Shown: positions 10,082 through 19,803 of the stretch, piece by piece
How positions within the stretch are numbered: the stretch's first letter is position 1
Layout of the letters: each line of letters starts with the position of its first letter
NCBI GenBank assembly: GCA_036245525.1
Contig: BTPG01000006.1
Coordinates: forward strand, 67,450,708-67,514,707
From: Semisulcospira habei
Lineage: Eukaryota > Mollusca > Gastropoda > Semisulcospiridae
Direction: 5' to 3'
DNA: 64,000 nucleotides
Position numbers and translations under genes: made by a program
The notes under the pieces: generated by a model
What the model was told of the DNA's origin: nothing
Databases searched by the model: none
Seen by the model: only the letters and a program-made list of their open reading frames with translations

Positions 10082-10458
10082 CTAAACCCTTCACTGCCAA
10101 CAAATCTGATCCATCTGCAAGAGCCATTGATCCTCATGAGCCCCTCGCAACCGCGGGGGCTCATGAGGATCTATGTTTATTGCTGACACCACATGTTATG
10201 TGATATGCCGTTAGAATGTGATGTGTATAGTGGTTGTATTCTTTATCGGTCTCATTTTAGATTATGTTTCTTACTAATCCCTCTACCTCTTTTTTATGAG
10301 CTGTGAGCTGTAACAAGAATATCCCTTCTGGGACAATACATATCTTAAATCTTGTATCTAGTGGTTATTAGACGGCTTCGGTCTCTTTTGGGACTGAATT
10401 AACCGAGATTTCAGAAACCACATTAAATTTGTGCGACCATTGACAGCGAAAGGGTTAA
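10082..10458. mobile_element. Family A MITE with internal insertion
   Basis: Left end CTAAACCCTTCACTGCC (TTAA decayed to CTAA), core hairpin 10118-10185, and right end TTGACAGCGAAAGGGTTAA at 10458. About 150 bp of extra sequence separates the core from the usual TTTCAGAAAC segment, indicating a nested insertion or diverged interior. Confidence 0.65.
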
Positions 10459-10487
10459 GAGAAGTAGATGGTTCTCACGAAGCCGTG

Positions 10488-10701
10488 TTAACTCATTCCA
10501 TCCCAGACACACCACAGCAAGATAATGATCGACCATGATAGTTCAAGGGTGATGCCAGAATAGCTTGGCGCCTATGGGCGCCAAGCTATTCTGGCATCAC
10601 TCTTGAACTATCAGGGTCGATCTGTGTCCTGCACTGCAATGCAGTCTTCAGAGGACGACGACAACACTTGGGGATTTCGGTGTTGGGGTAGAATGAGTTA
10701 A
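10488..10701. mobile_element. Family B MITE, complete
   Basis: TTAA at 10488-10491 and 10698-10701; ends TTAACTCATTCCATCCC and GGGGTAGAATGAGTTAA. The hairpin 10526-10621 is nearly perfect around GGCGCCTATGGGCGCC. This is the subfamily with ACACACCACAGCAAGAT after the end. Confidence 0.85.
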
Positions 10702-10936
10702 AGAGACACAGGTTCTCGTGGGCTCGTGAGAATCTTCGCCTTTTGCAGATGTAATACTTGGTCCTACCCTTGGACTATGCCTTTTATTGCTGATCTAACT
10801 ATAACGACGGTAAATATACGGGTGTGGAAAGAAAGTGATGCCAGGGTGTGAAACGAGGGACGGGACTCAATGAAAGAGGAGGGGGCGGGGGGGGGGGAGG
10901 GGGGGAGGGGTCGGAGGAAGGGAGAACGGCCGGGTC

Positions 10937-11003
10937 ACACTGGTTGTCTCCTTATATTCGCTGCCGCTATCAGCGGCAGCGAATCGAGGGAGACAACCAG
11001 TGT
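10937..11003. repeat. Family F foldback, nearly perfect
   Basis: ACACTGGTTGTCTCC to the inverse GGAGACAACCAGTGT around CGCTGCCGCTATCAGCGGCA. Confidence 0.75.
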
Positions 11004-11279
11004 AGATATGAATGTGACAGCCAGGGTAGAGGGGAGGGAACTCATACCAGTAAAATAAACAGTTTCGTGTTTCGTTCCATCTATCTAAACCTTACTTTAA
11101 AAAAAAATTCCTGGTAGTAAACTTTACTTCGCATTATATTTTGCATTATCAGTCTTACCGAACCGGTCTAACTTCAATGAACGCAATGGCGGCACTTCTA
11201 CAGCGCATATATCATCTTCCAACAATACAAACTCATGCTGTATAAAGTATAACGTGCTCCATTCCGATGTCCTGAGGTT

Positions 11280-11440
11280 TCAGTCCCGGGGGCTTGATCC
11301 TTGCTCTGACGTCGTGCGGCATCCATGCCCGTCATCATCAGCATCATCTTCCTCCTGCCTGTCTGTGGTGGGGGTTGACTGCGACCGCGGGGTTGGGGAT
11401 CTCGTAGTGCGAGACACCGGGTAGGACGACCCTTCACAAT
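11280..11440 (-). CDS. CFAP97-domain gene, exon 9 (C-terminus)
   Basis: The final coding exon of the gene that starts at 25543. The acceptor is CGGCTTCAG before 11440; the exon completes a split codon (phase 1) and runs to TGA (11280-11282). It encodes residues about 771-823: SRTTRSPTPRSQSTPTT, then an acidic run (QEEDDADDDG), ending SSPRD. It continues the SP/SR-rich and acidic character of exons 7 and 8 and has no recognised domain. The assignment to this gene rests on phase, composition and strand. A different frame over the same DNA is open but does not join in phase. Confidence 0.55.
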
Positions 11441-11492
11441 CTGAAGCCGATCCTGAGAGAGAAATTTATTTGTTTTGTCGGTGGCATTCCAA

Positions 11493-11541
11493 TGCGCTAA
11501 GGGCCATCGGGCCGACGTCGGCCCGATGGCCCTTCGCGCAC
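11493..11541. repeat. Family D GC-rich palindrome
   Basis: Family D cores contain GGGCCGACGTCGGCCC with GGCCATC and TTTGCGCA arms. This short copy is a perfect palindrome around GACGTC, 53 bp 5' of exon 9. Confidence 0.75.
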
Positions 11542-11790
11542 TTGGATGTGGGCATTCCTCTATTCAATGCGTTTATACGTTAGTGTGAAAGTGCGTGTCT
11601 TCATGTTGTGTAGGTTTAGGGTTTCTTTTTAATTAAAGAAATATAGCGCTTAAAAAAAAAAGAAGCAAAAAACCTCCAAAGAACCCAACAACAACACTTA
11701 CAAACCAAACAGGTGAAGCTCGCGCTTGTAAAAATAGTACACAAGGGTGAATTAATTACTCAGCGTTGGACAGACAAACGGTTACATCCC

Positions 11791-12104
11791 CTGGTTGGTT
11801 GGTTGGTCAGTTCGGGTTTAACGTCCACAGCACCGAGGTGATCATGGACGGCCCTGACGGGCGGGTTATGGGGACAGGGAAATCTATTGCCTATGGAGTA
11901 CGACCTGAACACTGATCAACTCAGGCGCACTCCAACTGTGCCACTTTGATTTACCAGGACCTTTCAACGGACATGCTATTGAACAAATCCGTTTTTTTCC
12001 CCTGGATTGTGAGTCCAGCTACCGGGGCCGGGACGGGATTCGAACCCACGACCCGGCGATTCCCTTCGCTCTCCTGCTCCGACGTTTAACCGCCTGAGCT
12101 ATAG
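11791..12104 (-). mobile_element. tRNA-derived SINE, copy 1
   Basis: On the - strand the head contains an A-box-like TAGCTCAGGCGGTTAAACG and a B-box-like GGGTTCGAATCCC, and the body ends GCTGTGGACGTTAAACCCGA before a CCAACC-rich tail. This tRNA-like head plus a conserved 3' tail is the standard SINE layout. It is mobilised in trans by a LINE, and no partner tail was matched here. It encodes no protein. Confidence 0.8.
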
Positions 12105-12124
12105 ATCTATAGATCCCCTGTGGG

Positions 12125-12429
12125 TTGGTTGGTTAGTTCGGGTTTAACGTCCACAGCACCGAGGTGATCATGGACGGCCCTGACGGGCGGGTTATGGGAG
12201 ACAGGGAAATCTATTGCCTATGGAGTACGACCTGAACACTGATCAACTCAGGCGCACTCCAACTGTGCCACTTTGATTTACCAGGACCTTTCAACGGACA
12301 TGCTATTGAACAAATCCGTTTTTCCCCTGGATTGTGAGTCCAGCTACCGGGGCCGGGACGGGATTCGAACCCACGACCCGGCGATTCCCTTCGCTCTCCT
12401 GCTCCGACGTTTAACCGCCTGAGCTATTT
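12125..12429 (-). mobile_element. tRNA-derived SINE, copy 2 (tandem)
   Basis: Nearly identical to 11791-12104 and in the same orientation only about 20 bp away. Both are followed by the flank ATAGATCCCCTG, suggesting tandem duplication of the SINE with flank rather than two independent insertions. Confidence 0.8.
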
Positions 12430-12551
12430 CGGACTCTATAGATCCCCTGTCCCCTCCTATCAGGCATTCAATCGACAGCCGACAGAAAAATACGCAGGTA
12501 AATAACAAGACGGTCAAAAACATAGCTAGATAGATATGTGTAACAACAACA

Positions 12552-12556
12552 ATAAC

Positions 12557-12587
<31 letters not shown>

Positions 12588-12882
12588 TATTATTATTATT
12601 ATTATTTTCCGCGTTAACTGGTAATTCTCGCGTACCGCTCGGGCCAACTAAGGCTCGAATCGGACAGAAGACTTTTTGCTCATTGGGTGTCTATCTGGGA
12701 GTCATAAACCTGACCCCATTATATCTCATTTCGCGATATTCTGACGCACATAATACTCAGACTGTGGTACATTATTATTATTATTATTATTCAGTCTACT
12801 TCGCTTATAACAAATTTCGGACATAACAAGAAGAAAAAATAAAACCCCTGGCGATTTGTTAAATGCTAAGATTACTATATCC

Positions 12883-12939
<57 letters not shown>
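12552..12939. repeat. (TTA)n arrays
   Basis: Three ATT arrays lie at 12556-12606, 12770-12792 and 12883-12938. The last is the (AAT)n tail of the LINE fragment on the - strand. Asn-rich reading frames here are artefacts. Confidence 0.9.
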
Positions 12940-13917
12940 TCTCTTGGCTTGACTTCGCGAACGAAGATTTTATAGGAGTTGCCCACGACGTCTGCAGGCT
13001 TGTTCGTGGCTGCGGAGGCCAATCCGAGACAGGCAGGTTCGACCGCAGTGGCTGCAGGGGAAGGTATGGCCAGGGTTCTGAGCTGCGGCATCTCTGATTT
13101 TTCTCCTGAACCGCTTGTCCTTAAGGCTAGCTCTGTGAGAGTCCTCAAAGGAGACAGCTGCCTTGTAAATGGTGGAGCGCCAGGTGTCACGGTCCGCAGC
13201 AAGCGAAGACCACTGGTGGCGGTCGATTTGGCAGGCACTAAGTGACTTCTTGAGACAGTCTTTGTATCTCTTCTTTGGTGCCCCTCTGTCACGGTGTCCA
13301 GTAGCAAGCTCGCCGAACAGGGTGATCCGTGGTAGGCGATGATCCTCCATCCTGGAGACATGCCCCGCCCAGCGGAGCTGTGTCCGCAGCAGCAAAGCCT
13401 CGATGCTCACAGTTTCAGCCTGTTCAAGGACCTCGACGTTGGTGACATAGTCACTCCAGTGAATGCCCAGGATGGTACGCAGGCAGCGCTGGTGGAAGCG
13501 TTCGAGGAGTCGTAGTTGGCTGCGGTAGAGGGCCCAGGACTCGGAACCATACAGCAGGGTGGTGAGGACCACAGCTCTGTACACGCTGATCTTGGTGCCT
13601 GTTTTCAGCTGTTGATTGTGCCACACCCGCTTGAAAATTCGCCCGAAAGCGCTGTTCGCTTTTGCCAGCCTGCTGTCAAGCTCCTTGTCCAGCTTGGCGT
13701 CCGACGTGATAATGCAGCCAAGGTAAGTAAACTGGTGCACTGACTTTAGTTCAGACTCGCCAATGGTGATGTGAGGAGGGCGATACACTGTCTTGGGTGC
13801 CGGCTGATGGAGGACCTCTGTCTTTTTCAGACTGACCTCAAGTCCAAAGAGCTGGGCAGCATCTGCGAAGCAAGACGTGATGCGCTGCAGGGCTCTCTGT
13901 GTGTGTGCAACGAGGGC
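12940..13917 (-). mobile_element. LINE fragment, 5'-truncated, with (AAT)n tail
   Basis: This - strand fragment matches the 3' part of the + copy at 33800-37775. Both share an end containing ATCTTCGTTCGCGAAG followed by CAAGCCA. It begins at about 13917, inside an AGT trinucleotide array, corresponding to the end of the reverse transcriptase, and terminates in an (AAT)n tail. 5' truncation with a simple-repeat tail is typical of target-primed reverse transcription. Confidence 0.85.
12970..13788 (-). pseudogene. LINE ORF2 C-terminal region
   Basis: An open frame of 272 residues covers the post-reverse-transcriptase part of a non-LTR retrotransposon polyprotein. Visible landmarks are TYLGCIITSDAKLDKELDSR, VLTTLLYGSESWALY and a C-terminal zinc-finger-like FPCSHCGRTCLSRIGLRSH, with ordered Cys and His residues as seen in many APE-type LINEs. 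The frame is uninterrupted, whereas the longer + copy has several breaks here, so this fragment is younger or better preserved. It lacks the endonuclease and catalytic reverse transcriptase and cannot be autonomous. The clade was not assigned. Confidence 0.8.
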
Positions 13918-13986
13918 AATAGTAGTAGTAGTAGTAGTAGTAATAGTAGTAGTAGTACTGCTACTACTACTACTACTACTGTACTA

Positions 13987-14020
<34 letters not shown>

Positions 14021-14040
14021 TCCTACTACTACTACAGCTT
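13918..14040. repeat. (AGT)n/(CTA)n/(CTG)n trinucleotide array
   Basis: Compound trinucleotide repeat just 3' (gene sense) of exon 8 of the CFAP97-domain gene. Confidence 0.9.
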
Positions 14041-14066
14041 TAAAAAAATACTATCATTATTATTAC

Positions 14067-14357
14067 CTGGCAGATCATCAGCATCGTCCGTGGTGTTCCC
14101 TGCATCACTGCAATCGTCGTACCGGCGGAGGGCTGCAGGAGTGGGAGAGCGGGAGGGGGTTCGGGAGCCGGATTGGGGGGAGAGGGATTGAGACTGTGAC
14201 TGGGACTGGGAGTGGGAGCGTGGGCTCTGGGAGTGATAGTGAGAGTCCGGGCTTTGGGAACGAGGGGACGGGGAGGCGGACCCAGAGACGGGGGAGGCGT
14301 TCTCGGAGAAGTTCTGGTCGTCGTGGGCCGATTCGTCGTCAGTGGTGGGCATCGCTT
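14067..14357 (-). CDS. CFAP97-domain gene, exon 8 (SR/SP-rich)
   Basis: The acceptor TTTTTGTTGCAG precedes 14357 and the donor GTAATA follows 14067; phase 1 in and out. It encodes residues about 674-770: an acidic start (TTDDESAHDDQNF), a Ser-rich basic centre with SPRSQSP, SQSQSQSQSLSP and SRTPSRSPTP, and an acidic end (TTDDADDLP). Alternating acidic and SR-like segments are typical of disordered tails and candidate phosphorylation targets (inference). The exon joins exon 7 and exon 9 without frame break, which supports one transcript. Confidence 0.6.
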
Positions 14358-14380
14358 CTGCAACAAAAACGAATCAAGCT

Positions 14381-14481
14381 TATCACTGCCGAGAAAAGGT
14401 GAACACGATCCAACTACAAGAGGCACAGATCCTCATGAGCCCCCGAATTCGCGGGGTTTATGAGGATCTATGCCTCTTGCT
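14381..14481. mobile_element. Family A MITE, partial, upstream of exon 8
   Basis: A left part (TATCACTGCCGAGAAAAGG) and the core hairpin are present; the right end is lost. The element starts 23 bp from the exon 8 acceptor, on its intron side. Confidence 0.65.
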
Positions 14482-14574
14482 TTCCTCATTGTGTGCCCTG
14501 GTCCGCTATGGTTCTTACGATTTGGATTTACCATTGCTTTTTCAAGTTTTTTTCTTTTATTAAGTGCATAGAAA

Positions 14575-14653
14575 AGGCCTCATTCGTAACGTGCCGTATG
14601 CGGATACGATACGGATACGGCTCCTTGCCGGATACGCGTCTCGAATGTGTTAC
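14575..14653. repeat. Family C element, decayed
   Basis: CTCATTCGTAACGTGCCG ... GGATACGCGTCTCGAATGTGTTA: recognisable ends and GGATACG arms, but the hairpin centre is rearranged. It ends about 15 bp from the exon 7 donor (14667). Confidence 0.55.
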
Positions 14654-14667
14654 AAATCCAAACTAAC

Positions 14668-15789
14668 CTTCCTCCACAGGTCTGGCCTCATCATCGTCAG
14701 TCGCCTCCGGTACCTCCTCCTGAACTTCCTCAGCCTCCACGGATACCTCCTCCTGCACCTCCTCGGCCTCTTGCGGTATCTCCTCCTGCACCTCCTCGGC
14801 TTCTTGCGGTACCTCCTCCTGCACCTCCTCGGCCTCTTGCGGTACCTCCTCCTGCACCTCTTCGGCCTCTTGCGGTACCTCCTCCTGAGCCTCTTGCGGT
14901 ACCTCCTCCTTCACCTCCTCCTGTGCCCTGTCCGTCTCATCCACACTGCCTGTCAGGAGGGGCTCAGATGACTCCTCTGGCATGCTATAGTATGGCCCGC
15001 CCTCTATCGACGTCACCGTGTTTTCCCTGGTGCTGCTGAGCCCCACACGGCTCCACTGGGTGTCATCTGGTGGAAAATCTCCCAAAAAGTAATCTCTTGA
15101 TGTGGCTTCGGGTTGTGCTCCCAGAGCTGACTCCGCTTCGCCGGTGGCTGGCCTGACGTCTGCCCTTTCTTCGGTCTTCTCTCCCGTTTCTCCGGTTTGC
15201 TCTGATTCCTCCGTCCGGGACTCCTCTGTGTCAGTAATTTCCACCTGCGATGTTTCTGCTATTTTGGCTGTTGCCTCGGTCTCTTTCTGCAACTCCGCCG
15301 CCACCTGTGTCTGAGAAGACTCTGTTGTCTCCGCATTGGATGCTTCCGTCTCTGACGCCTCTACCTTGGATACTTCCGACTCTGACGCCTCTACCTTGGA
15401 TACTTCCGGCTCTGACGCCTCTACCTTGGATACTTCCGTCTCTGACGCCTCTACCTTGGATACTTCCGTCTCTGACGCCTCTACCTTAGATACTTCCGTC
15501 TCTGACGCCTCTACCTTGGATACTTCCGTCTCCATCTGGAATTTCTTCGAAGCGTTGTCTATATTTGCAGCTAATGATTTCTCGCGCCTCGCGGCCTTTA
15601 TCTTTGATCTCGCTGAAACTGTTTCGGCTCTTCTCAAGATAGCTTTGCTGTCCGTGGGAGAGCTGGCGCTGAACGCACGTCTGGCCTCATGTTTCAAGCC
15701 CACGTCGTCATGAGCACTCAAGTTCTGATGGGACACGCCCGGACTCACCCGGGGACTAGGGGTGGCGCTACGGTTGGTGTTGGCACCGC
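14668..15789 (-). CDS. CFAP97-domain gene, exon 7 (repetitive acidic tail)
   Basis: A 1122-bp exon with acceptor CACTGTGACCAG before 15789 and donor GTTAGT after 14668; phase 1 both sides. It encodes residues about 300-673. The start is basic and Ser/Pro-rich (NTNRSATPSPRVSP), followed by a coiled-coil-prone basic stretch (KIKAARREKSLAANI). Next come six copies of a ten-residue unit ETEVSKVEAS plus a degenerate one, a middle segment with YFLGDFPPDDTQWSR, and about six copies of an eleven-residue unit QEEVPQEAEEV. Both repeat blocks are in-frame minisatellites (30 and 33 bp), so length variation between alleles is likely. No catalytic domain is visible. Confidence 0.65.
15350..15535. repeat. 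30-bp coding minisatellite
   Basis: Tandem 30-bp units such as GACGCCTCTACCTTGGATAC, with little divergence, encode the E/S/V/K decapeptide of exon 7. A related 33-bp array covers about 14690-14930. Confidence 0.9.
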
Positions 15790-15799
15790 CTGGTCACAG

Positions 15800-16600
15800 T
15801 GAACAGAAAAATAAATTACAGGTCAACATCAGCGCTGCATATCGAGCAATAATGAGTTGTAACGCAGACAGGTCTCCAGCTCCCGTGTAAAGCTCTTTAG
15901 GCCGTGGAATCTGATTGCTTATTAGGTGTTTTATTTTTCTTCACAAGCCAAAACACGTTTAGCATCAAACAACAACAACAGCTGCAGCAGCAGCAGCAAC
16001 AACAACAACAACCACAATAATAATAATAATAATAATACTGTACTAATAGCAAGTGATTATGGCACGTGTATGACCGATCCACATAATAAGTGTGACCTTT
16101 GTGGTCTTGACCTTTCCAACAGGTCACTAAAATGAGCAAGTGTTCAAGTGTTAAAACTTAAAGGGTTGGCTGTTGTACCAGCGAAATCCGAGTTGTCTCA
16201 AAATATATGCATTTTTCTCACATTTGTCAATCCTCCTTGACCCTTGACCTTTGTGAGGGTCGACTAAATTAGCATGCATTGTATTATATTGAGCAACATT
16301 TTGCTTGATACAGTGCCGTGTGATTACTTGACCCGAATCAGTGTCCGAGTCGTAAGACGATGACATTTTGATTCGAGTCAAGTAATCACATGTCTGTTTA
16401 TCGGCACTATATCAAAGAAAACTGTTGTTCAATATTATTTATGTACAAGTCCAAAACAAAACTGTGCCTCGCATCATTCATTTTGCGGCTGACTGCGGTG
16501 TTCAGACAAAACACATGAATGGCAGACGACTGCATATCGCTGTCGACTCAGCGCGTAGATTTCGTCTGACCAGCATCTCATCCCTGCCTGAGGAACACGG
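15800..16600. other. Intron DNA with foldbacks
   Basis: It contains CAG/CAA/AAT trinucleotide runs (15965-16036) and a palindromic pair (16313-16410) with arms GTGATTACTTGACCCGAATCA and the inverse. No exon was recognised. Confidence 0.45.
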
Positions 16601-16629
16601 ATATATAACTGTGGTCAGCAACCCACTAA

Positions 16630-16724
16630 GCAAAGGCCCTCGGGCCGACGTCGGCCGCAGTTGTCCCGCGCACAACTGTGCACGGGTCAACTGCGGCCGA
16701 CGCCGTCCAGCGAAATTTTGCTTA
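16630..16724. repeat. Family D palindrome, diverged
   Basis: GCAAAGGCCCTCGGGCCGAC ... CAACTGCGGCCGACGCCGTC; arms carry GCGGCCGACG in both orientations. Confidence 0.6.
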
Positions 16725-16977
16725 CTCTGTCGTTGCCCAAAGTTATATATCGGGTCTTACATGGGTCTTCACGAACACCCTGCAGTACATGGTGGTGGTG
16801 CTCATGAAGATCTATGCCCCTCTTCCAAACGATTGTCGTTCATTGGCGTCTTTATCGTCGCATGCGAATTATATAAGCCTGAAGCCAGGCTGAAGGAGTT
16901 TGTGAGAAGCGCAGCGGAATCAGACCTGCAACTTCCGATCCGATTCCCAGGTTTTTTTAAAGTTTTTTTTTTTTTGT

Positions 16978-17188
16978 TCAATCCCTCTACCGCCGAGAGA
17001 AATAGTGAACGCAAAAAAATTGCAAGAGACATAGATCTTCATGAGCCCCCGCAGATGCGGGGACTCATGGGGATCTATGCCTCTTGCTGACGAAACGCAC
17101 TTCGACATCCTCGGCTGGGGCTCTTTGGCGGTGAATTCACAAAGATTTCAGAGCACGACCGGCAGTGAACTGGCAGTGAAGGGGCTAA
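16978..17188. mobile_element. Family A MITE touching exon 6
   Basis: Left end AATCCCTCTACCGCCGAG; core 17026-17091; right end GGCAGTGAAGGGGCTAA at 17172-17188. Read on the - strand, the terminal TTAG (decayed TTAA) includes an in-frame TAG of the CFAP97-domain gene, 10 bp beyond the predicted exon 6 donor. Confidence 0.75.
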
Positions 17189-17198
17189 ACACCCTTAC

Positions 17199-17556
17199 TC
17201 TTTGCCCGCGGGGACTTCGACCGCGACCGCGGGCACTCCCAGGTGGGTGTTGAAGCCCACATCTCCACTCTGGCTCTCACTGCCTCCTCTCGCAACTTGG
17301 CGGCCTTGGTCAGCTGCACGGGGTGCGTCGGCGGAGGAGACGGCGTCCTGCGGCCCTTGGGGATGGGCGGCAAGGGACTGGGGGGCTCGACGAGGCAGCG
17401 CTCGTGACTGACGGGCTCACCCCCCTTGGAGCGGCTCGACTTGGGCACGTAGCTGGGGGGGACTGTGTGGCCGAAGTATTCCGGGAAGCAACGCTCGTGG
17501 AGGACTCGGAACGACGCCATCCGCTCTTCCTCGGATCGCGCTGGCGGAGGCAGTAC
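17199..17556 (-). CDS. CFAP97-domain gene, exon 6
   Basis: The acceptor is GTCCTATTAG before 17556, entering in phase 0. The favoured end is 17199 at a GTAAGG donor, leaving phase 1 to join 15789. If that donor is skipped, the frame runs into TAG at 17185-17187 and the protein ends at 303 residues. The exon encodes about residues 181-299: ERMASFRVLHERCFPEYF, then Pro-rich and basic stretches (PPIPKGRRTPSPPPTHP) and TKAAKLREEAVRARVEMW, ending in RSRSKSPRAK. Outside the CFAP97 domain there is no known fold. Joining RSRSKSPRAK to the SATPSPRVSP stretch of exon 7 is compositionally smooth, which favours the spliced form. Confidence 0.7.
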
Positions 17557-17572
17557 CTAATAGGACACACCT

Positions 17573-17578
17573 GTGTGT

Positions 17579-17631
<53 letters not shown>

Positions 17632-17674
17632 CGTGCGTGTGTGCGTGCGTGCGTGCGTCCGTGTGTGTTTGTTT

Positions 17675-17715
<41 letters not shown>

Positions 17716-17718
17716 TTT

Positions 17719-17773
<55 letters not shown>

Positions 17774-17803
17774 ATTGTGTGTGTGTGTGTGTGTGTGTGT
17801 GCT
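17573..17803. repeat. Long (GT)n microsatellite at a splice acceptor
   Basis: A GT-rich array of more than 200 bp, interrupted by TTTGATTG, ends 16 bp upstream (gene sense) of exon 6. On the sense strand the acceptor is therefore preceded by (AC)n rather than a normal pyrimidine tract. Confidence 0.9.
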
Positions 17804-17944
17804 AGTATGTGATTTTGAACAGCACGGTCCTTGATCGTAGCGTTCAGAATCACAGACAATCACACTCTAAATCAGTCGCTATAGAGGCTGTTGGGAGCAC
17901 AGGCACGAGATGTTCGTGGCGTAATCAATCACCTCCTAACATGC

Positions 17945-17979
17945 GTAGTAGTAAATAGCACGATGCTATTTACTACTAC
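17945..17979. repeat. Perfect small hairpin
   Basis: GTAGTAGTAAATAGCA, three-base loop CGA, then the exact inverse. It is isolated, with no matching element ends recognised. Confidence 0.7.
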
Positions 17980-18093
17980 CCGTGTAAAGAGGTGAATCGA
18001 TCATCCCATGCCTGTGGTTAGGAGTTAAAATATACAATCGACGCCTACATCTGTATCCAGTCTTGACGCAAACTGTCAATGGATATACGTGAC

Positions 18094-18200
18094 TGTATGC
18101 CGACGAGCAAAAGAAATGCGACGAAATACGAGTCAGTCTTAAACACTGATGTATTTCCAATGACTCGAATCAATGTCGCATTTCCTTTGCTCGCCAGTAT
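18094..18200. mobile_element. Family E foldback element
   Basis: CGACGAGCAAAAGAAATGCG at the left and TTTCCTTTGCTCGCCAGTAT at the right, with inner arms ACGAGTCA and TGACTCGA. Confidence 0.65.
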
Positions 18201-18540
18201 TCATGGATGCGGTAACAACAGTCTAGTGCCACTTGCAGAATAAAGACAGGCAAGGCAATCAATACAAGATAAACAAATGACATCTGAACACTCAAAGTAT
18301 TACGATCCTCCTTGCATAGGAGTGCACACCAAGACAACGCACAATGTACACCGCTTTATAAATACTGTACTCACGGGTGTGGGGTCCAAACAACGTGACA
18401 GAAAGTACGAATTATTGAAGCTAAAACATTTACTTTCAATCATCATCCTCGGCACCATGTTTGCTGCTAGACGGCTGTTCACTCTACGTTTCAAGAAAAT
18501 AACATTTGAGTGACCTCTCGTTTTCCGCAAAGATATGTGA

Positions 18541-18600
18541 AGGCACCTGGGTAGCTCAGGTGGTACAAGTCGAGTTCAAATCTGCTAACTTGCACCTCAA
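18541..18600 (+). repeat. tRNA-like fragment (SINE head relic)
   Basis: GGTAGCTCAGGTGGTACA resembles an A box and GAGTTCAAATCTGC a B box, but spacing and arms do not form a full tRNA. A SINE relic is more likely than a tRNA gene. Confidence 0.35.
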
Positions 18601-18708
18601 ACCTCTCTGGTAACTATCTAAGATACGACATCAAAAGTTTTTTTAAACAGAATTTTGCCGTGAAACCGATTCCGAATTGCCATGTGTAAACTCATAAACC
18701 CGAGTTTC

Positions 18709-18763
18709 ACACTGGTTGTCAGTTTCCCTCGATTCGCTAGCGCTTCAGAAAAACAACCAGTGT
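18709..18763. repeat. Family F foldback
   Basis: ACACTGGTTGTC ... AACAACCAGTGT with GATTCGCTAGCGC between. Confidence 0.6.
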
Positions 18764-19003
18764 GCCCGAGCTCAGCCCGGTTCCAACTCGATCAGCTCCG
18801 GTTCAACTCGGGTTGCAAGTGCGAACCGCCTCTAGTTCGACCACCTTATGTAAGGCCAGAAAATAATAAAGCCGACTCATTTAAGGCGTCATCAATAGCT
18901 ATGGAAGTGTATAGCGTGGAAGGCGGCAACGCTATACGACACTTCCTCGGCTCTTAGTGCGGGGGTGCCTTCAATGAGTTTAAAGCCCGTTTGAAGACAG
19001 TCC

Positions 19004-19074
19004 ACACTGGTTGCCTCCCTTTGTTGAATCCGCTTCGCAGGATGCAGGAGCGGTTCAAAGGCGGTAACCAGTGT
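19004..19074. repeat. Family F foldback next to exon 5 donor
   Basis: ACACTGGTTGCCTCCCTT ... GGCGGTAACCAGTGT; it ends 8 bp from the donor of exon 5. The interior is asymmetric. Confidence 0.6.
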
Positions 19075-19082
19075 GCTCATAC

Positions 19083-19175
19083 CCATCCCCGGACGATGTT
19101 CTTTTTGCGCTGTTCGGCAAGTCTGTTCCAGTCCTTGAAGACTTTCCCTCGCCCTTTCCTCGATCGACGTATGTA
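19083..19175 (-). CDS. CFAP97-domain gene, exon 5
   Basis: A 93-bp exon with acceptor TTTTCCACAG before 19175 and donor GTATGA after 19083; phase 0 both ends. It encodes residues about 150-180: YIRRSRKGRGKVFKDWNRLA then EQRKKNIVRGW. The start continues the end of exon 4 to give DYQYIRR, closely matching the end of the CFAP97 domain of vertebrate CFAP97D1 (W/Y-Q-N-S-R-R-Y-I pattern). The rest is strongly basic and probably helical. Confidence 0.75.
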
Positions 19176-19677
19176 CTGTGGAAAAAAGAAAGTAAGATGA
19201 AACGGGAACTGATAAGAAGAAGTGTTGGTTTGTGACCTTCCACGCTGTGATCTTCTGTTCCGAAACTCCTTCAAGACGGCCCGCATCAACACATGCAGAA
19301 AGCCTCGTCAGCGTTGCCGCCGGAAGCGCCATATGCTACTTGCGCAGCTATTGATGCGGGGCGGCTTCCCCTAAACAGACCTAGTGCCACAAGTTCCAAA
19401 TGTATCCATGGACTGCTACTTTCTGGCTAGTAAAGCGAACATCAACGCAAGTAATAAATAAATAAATATAATAATACCGTTATTATATAGGCGCTTTATC
19501 TCAATTTTGGGGAAATCGACTCAAAGCGCCGCGCCTGAAACCCAACACGCACACTCACGAAACAGACACGGATTTACGCCATTTAAGACAAACACAGTAC
19601 AAGACAAACGAAGAGCCAATCAGCTACTGAAGTTACATAGATTTTTGATCGCTTGTATTTGAAATTTGAAAATTGAA

Positions 19678-19803
19678 GTGCAAGAGACATAGATCCTCAT
19701 GAACCCACGCTGACGCGGGGGCTCATGAGGATCTATGCCTCTTGCTAACACCATTTTGTATCCACGTTCCACGGTCGTCTATAGCTTTTTGGCGTACAAT
19801 TAA
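19678..19803. mobile_element. Family A MITE, truncated at TTAA
   Basis: Core hairpin 19680-19748 and the start of the interior are present, then it ends at the TTAA (19800-19803) that also starts the next family B element. Confidence 0.65.

Noticed and set aside
12726..13361. Asn-rich 211-residue frame on the - strand
   Set aside because: It is a (AAT)n tail joined to the other frame of the LINE C-terminal region.
14563..15713. Leu-, Pro- and Asp/Thr-rich + strand frames
   Set aside because: They are antisense readings of the repetitive exon 7; the - strand frame has splice sites and matching phases.
17417..17863. His/Thr-rich frames on the - strand and Val/Cys frames on the +
   Set aside because: Translation of the GT/CA microsatellite; no conserved sequence.
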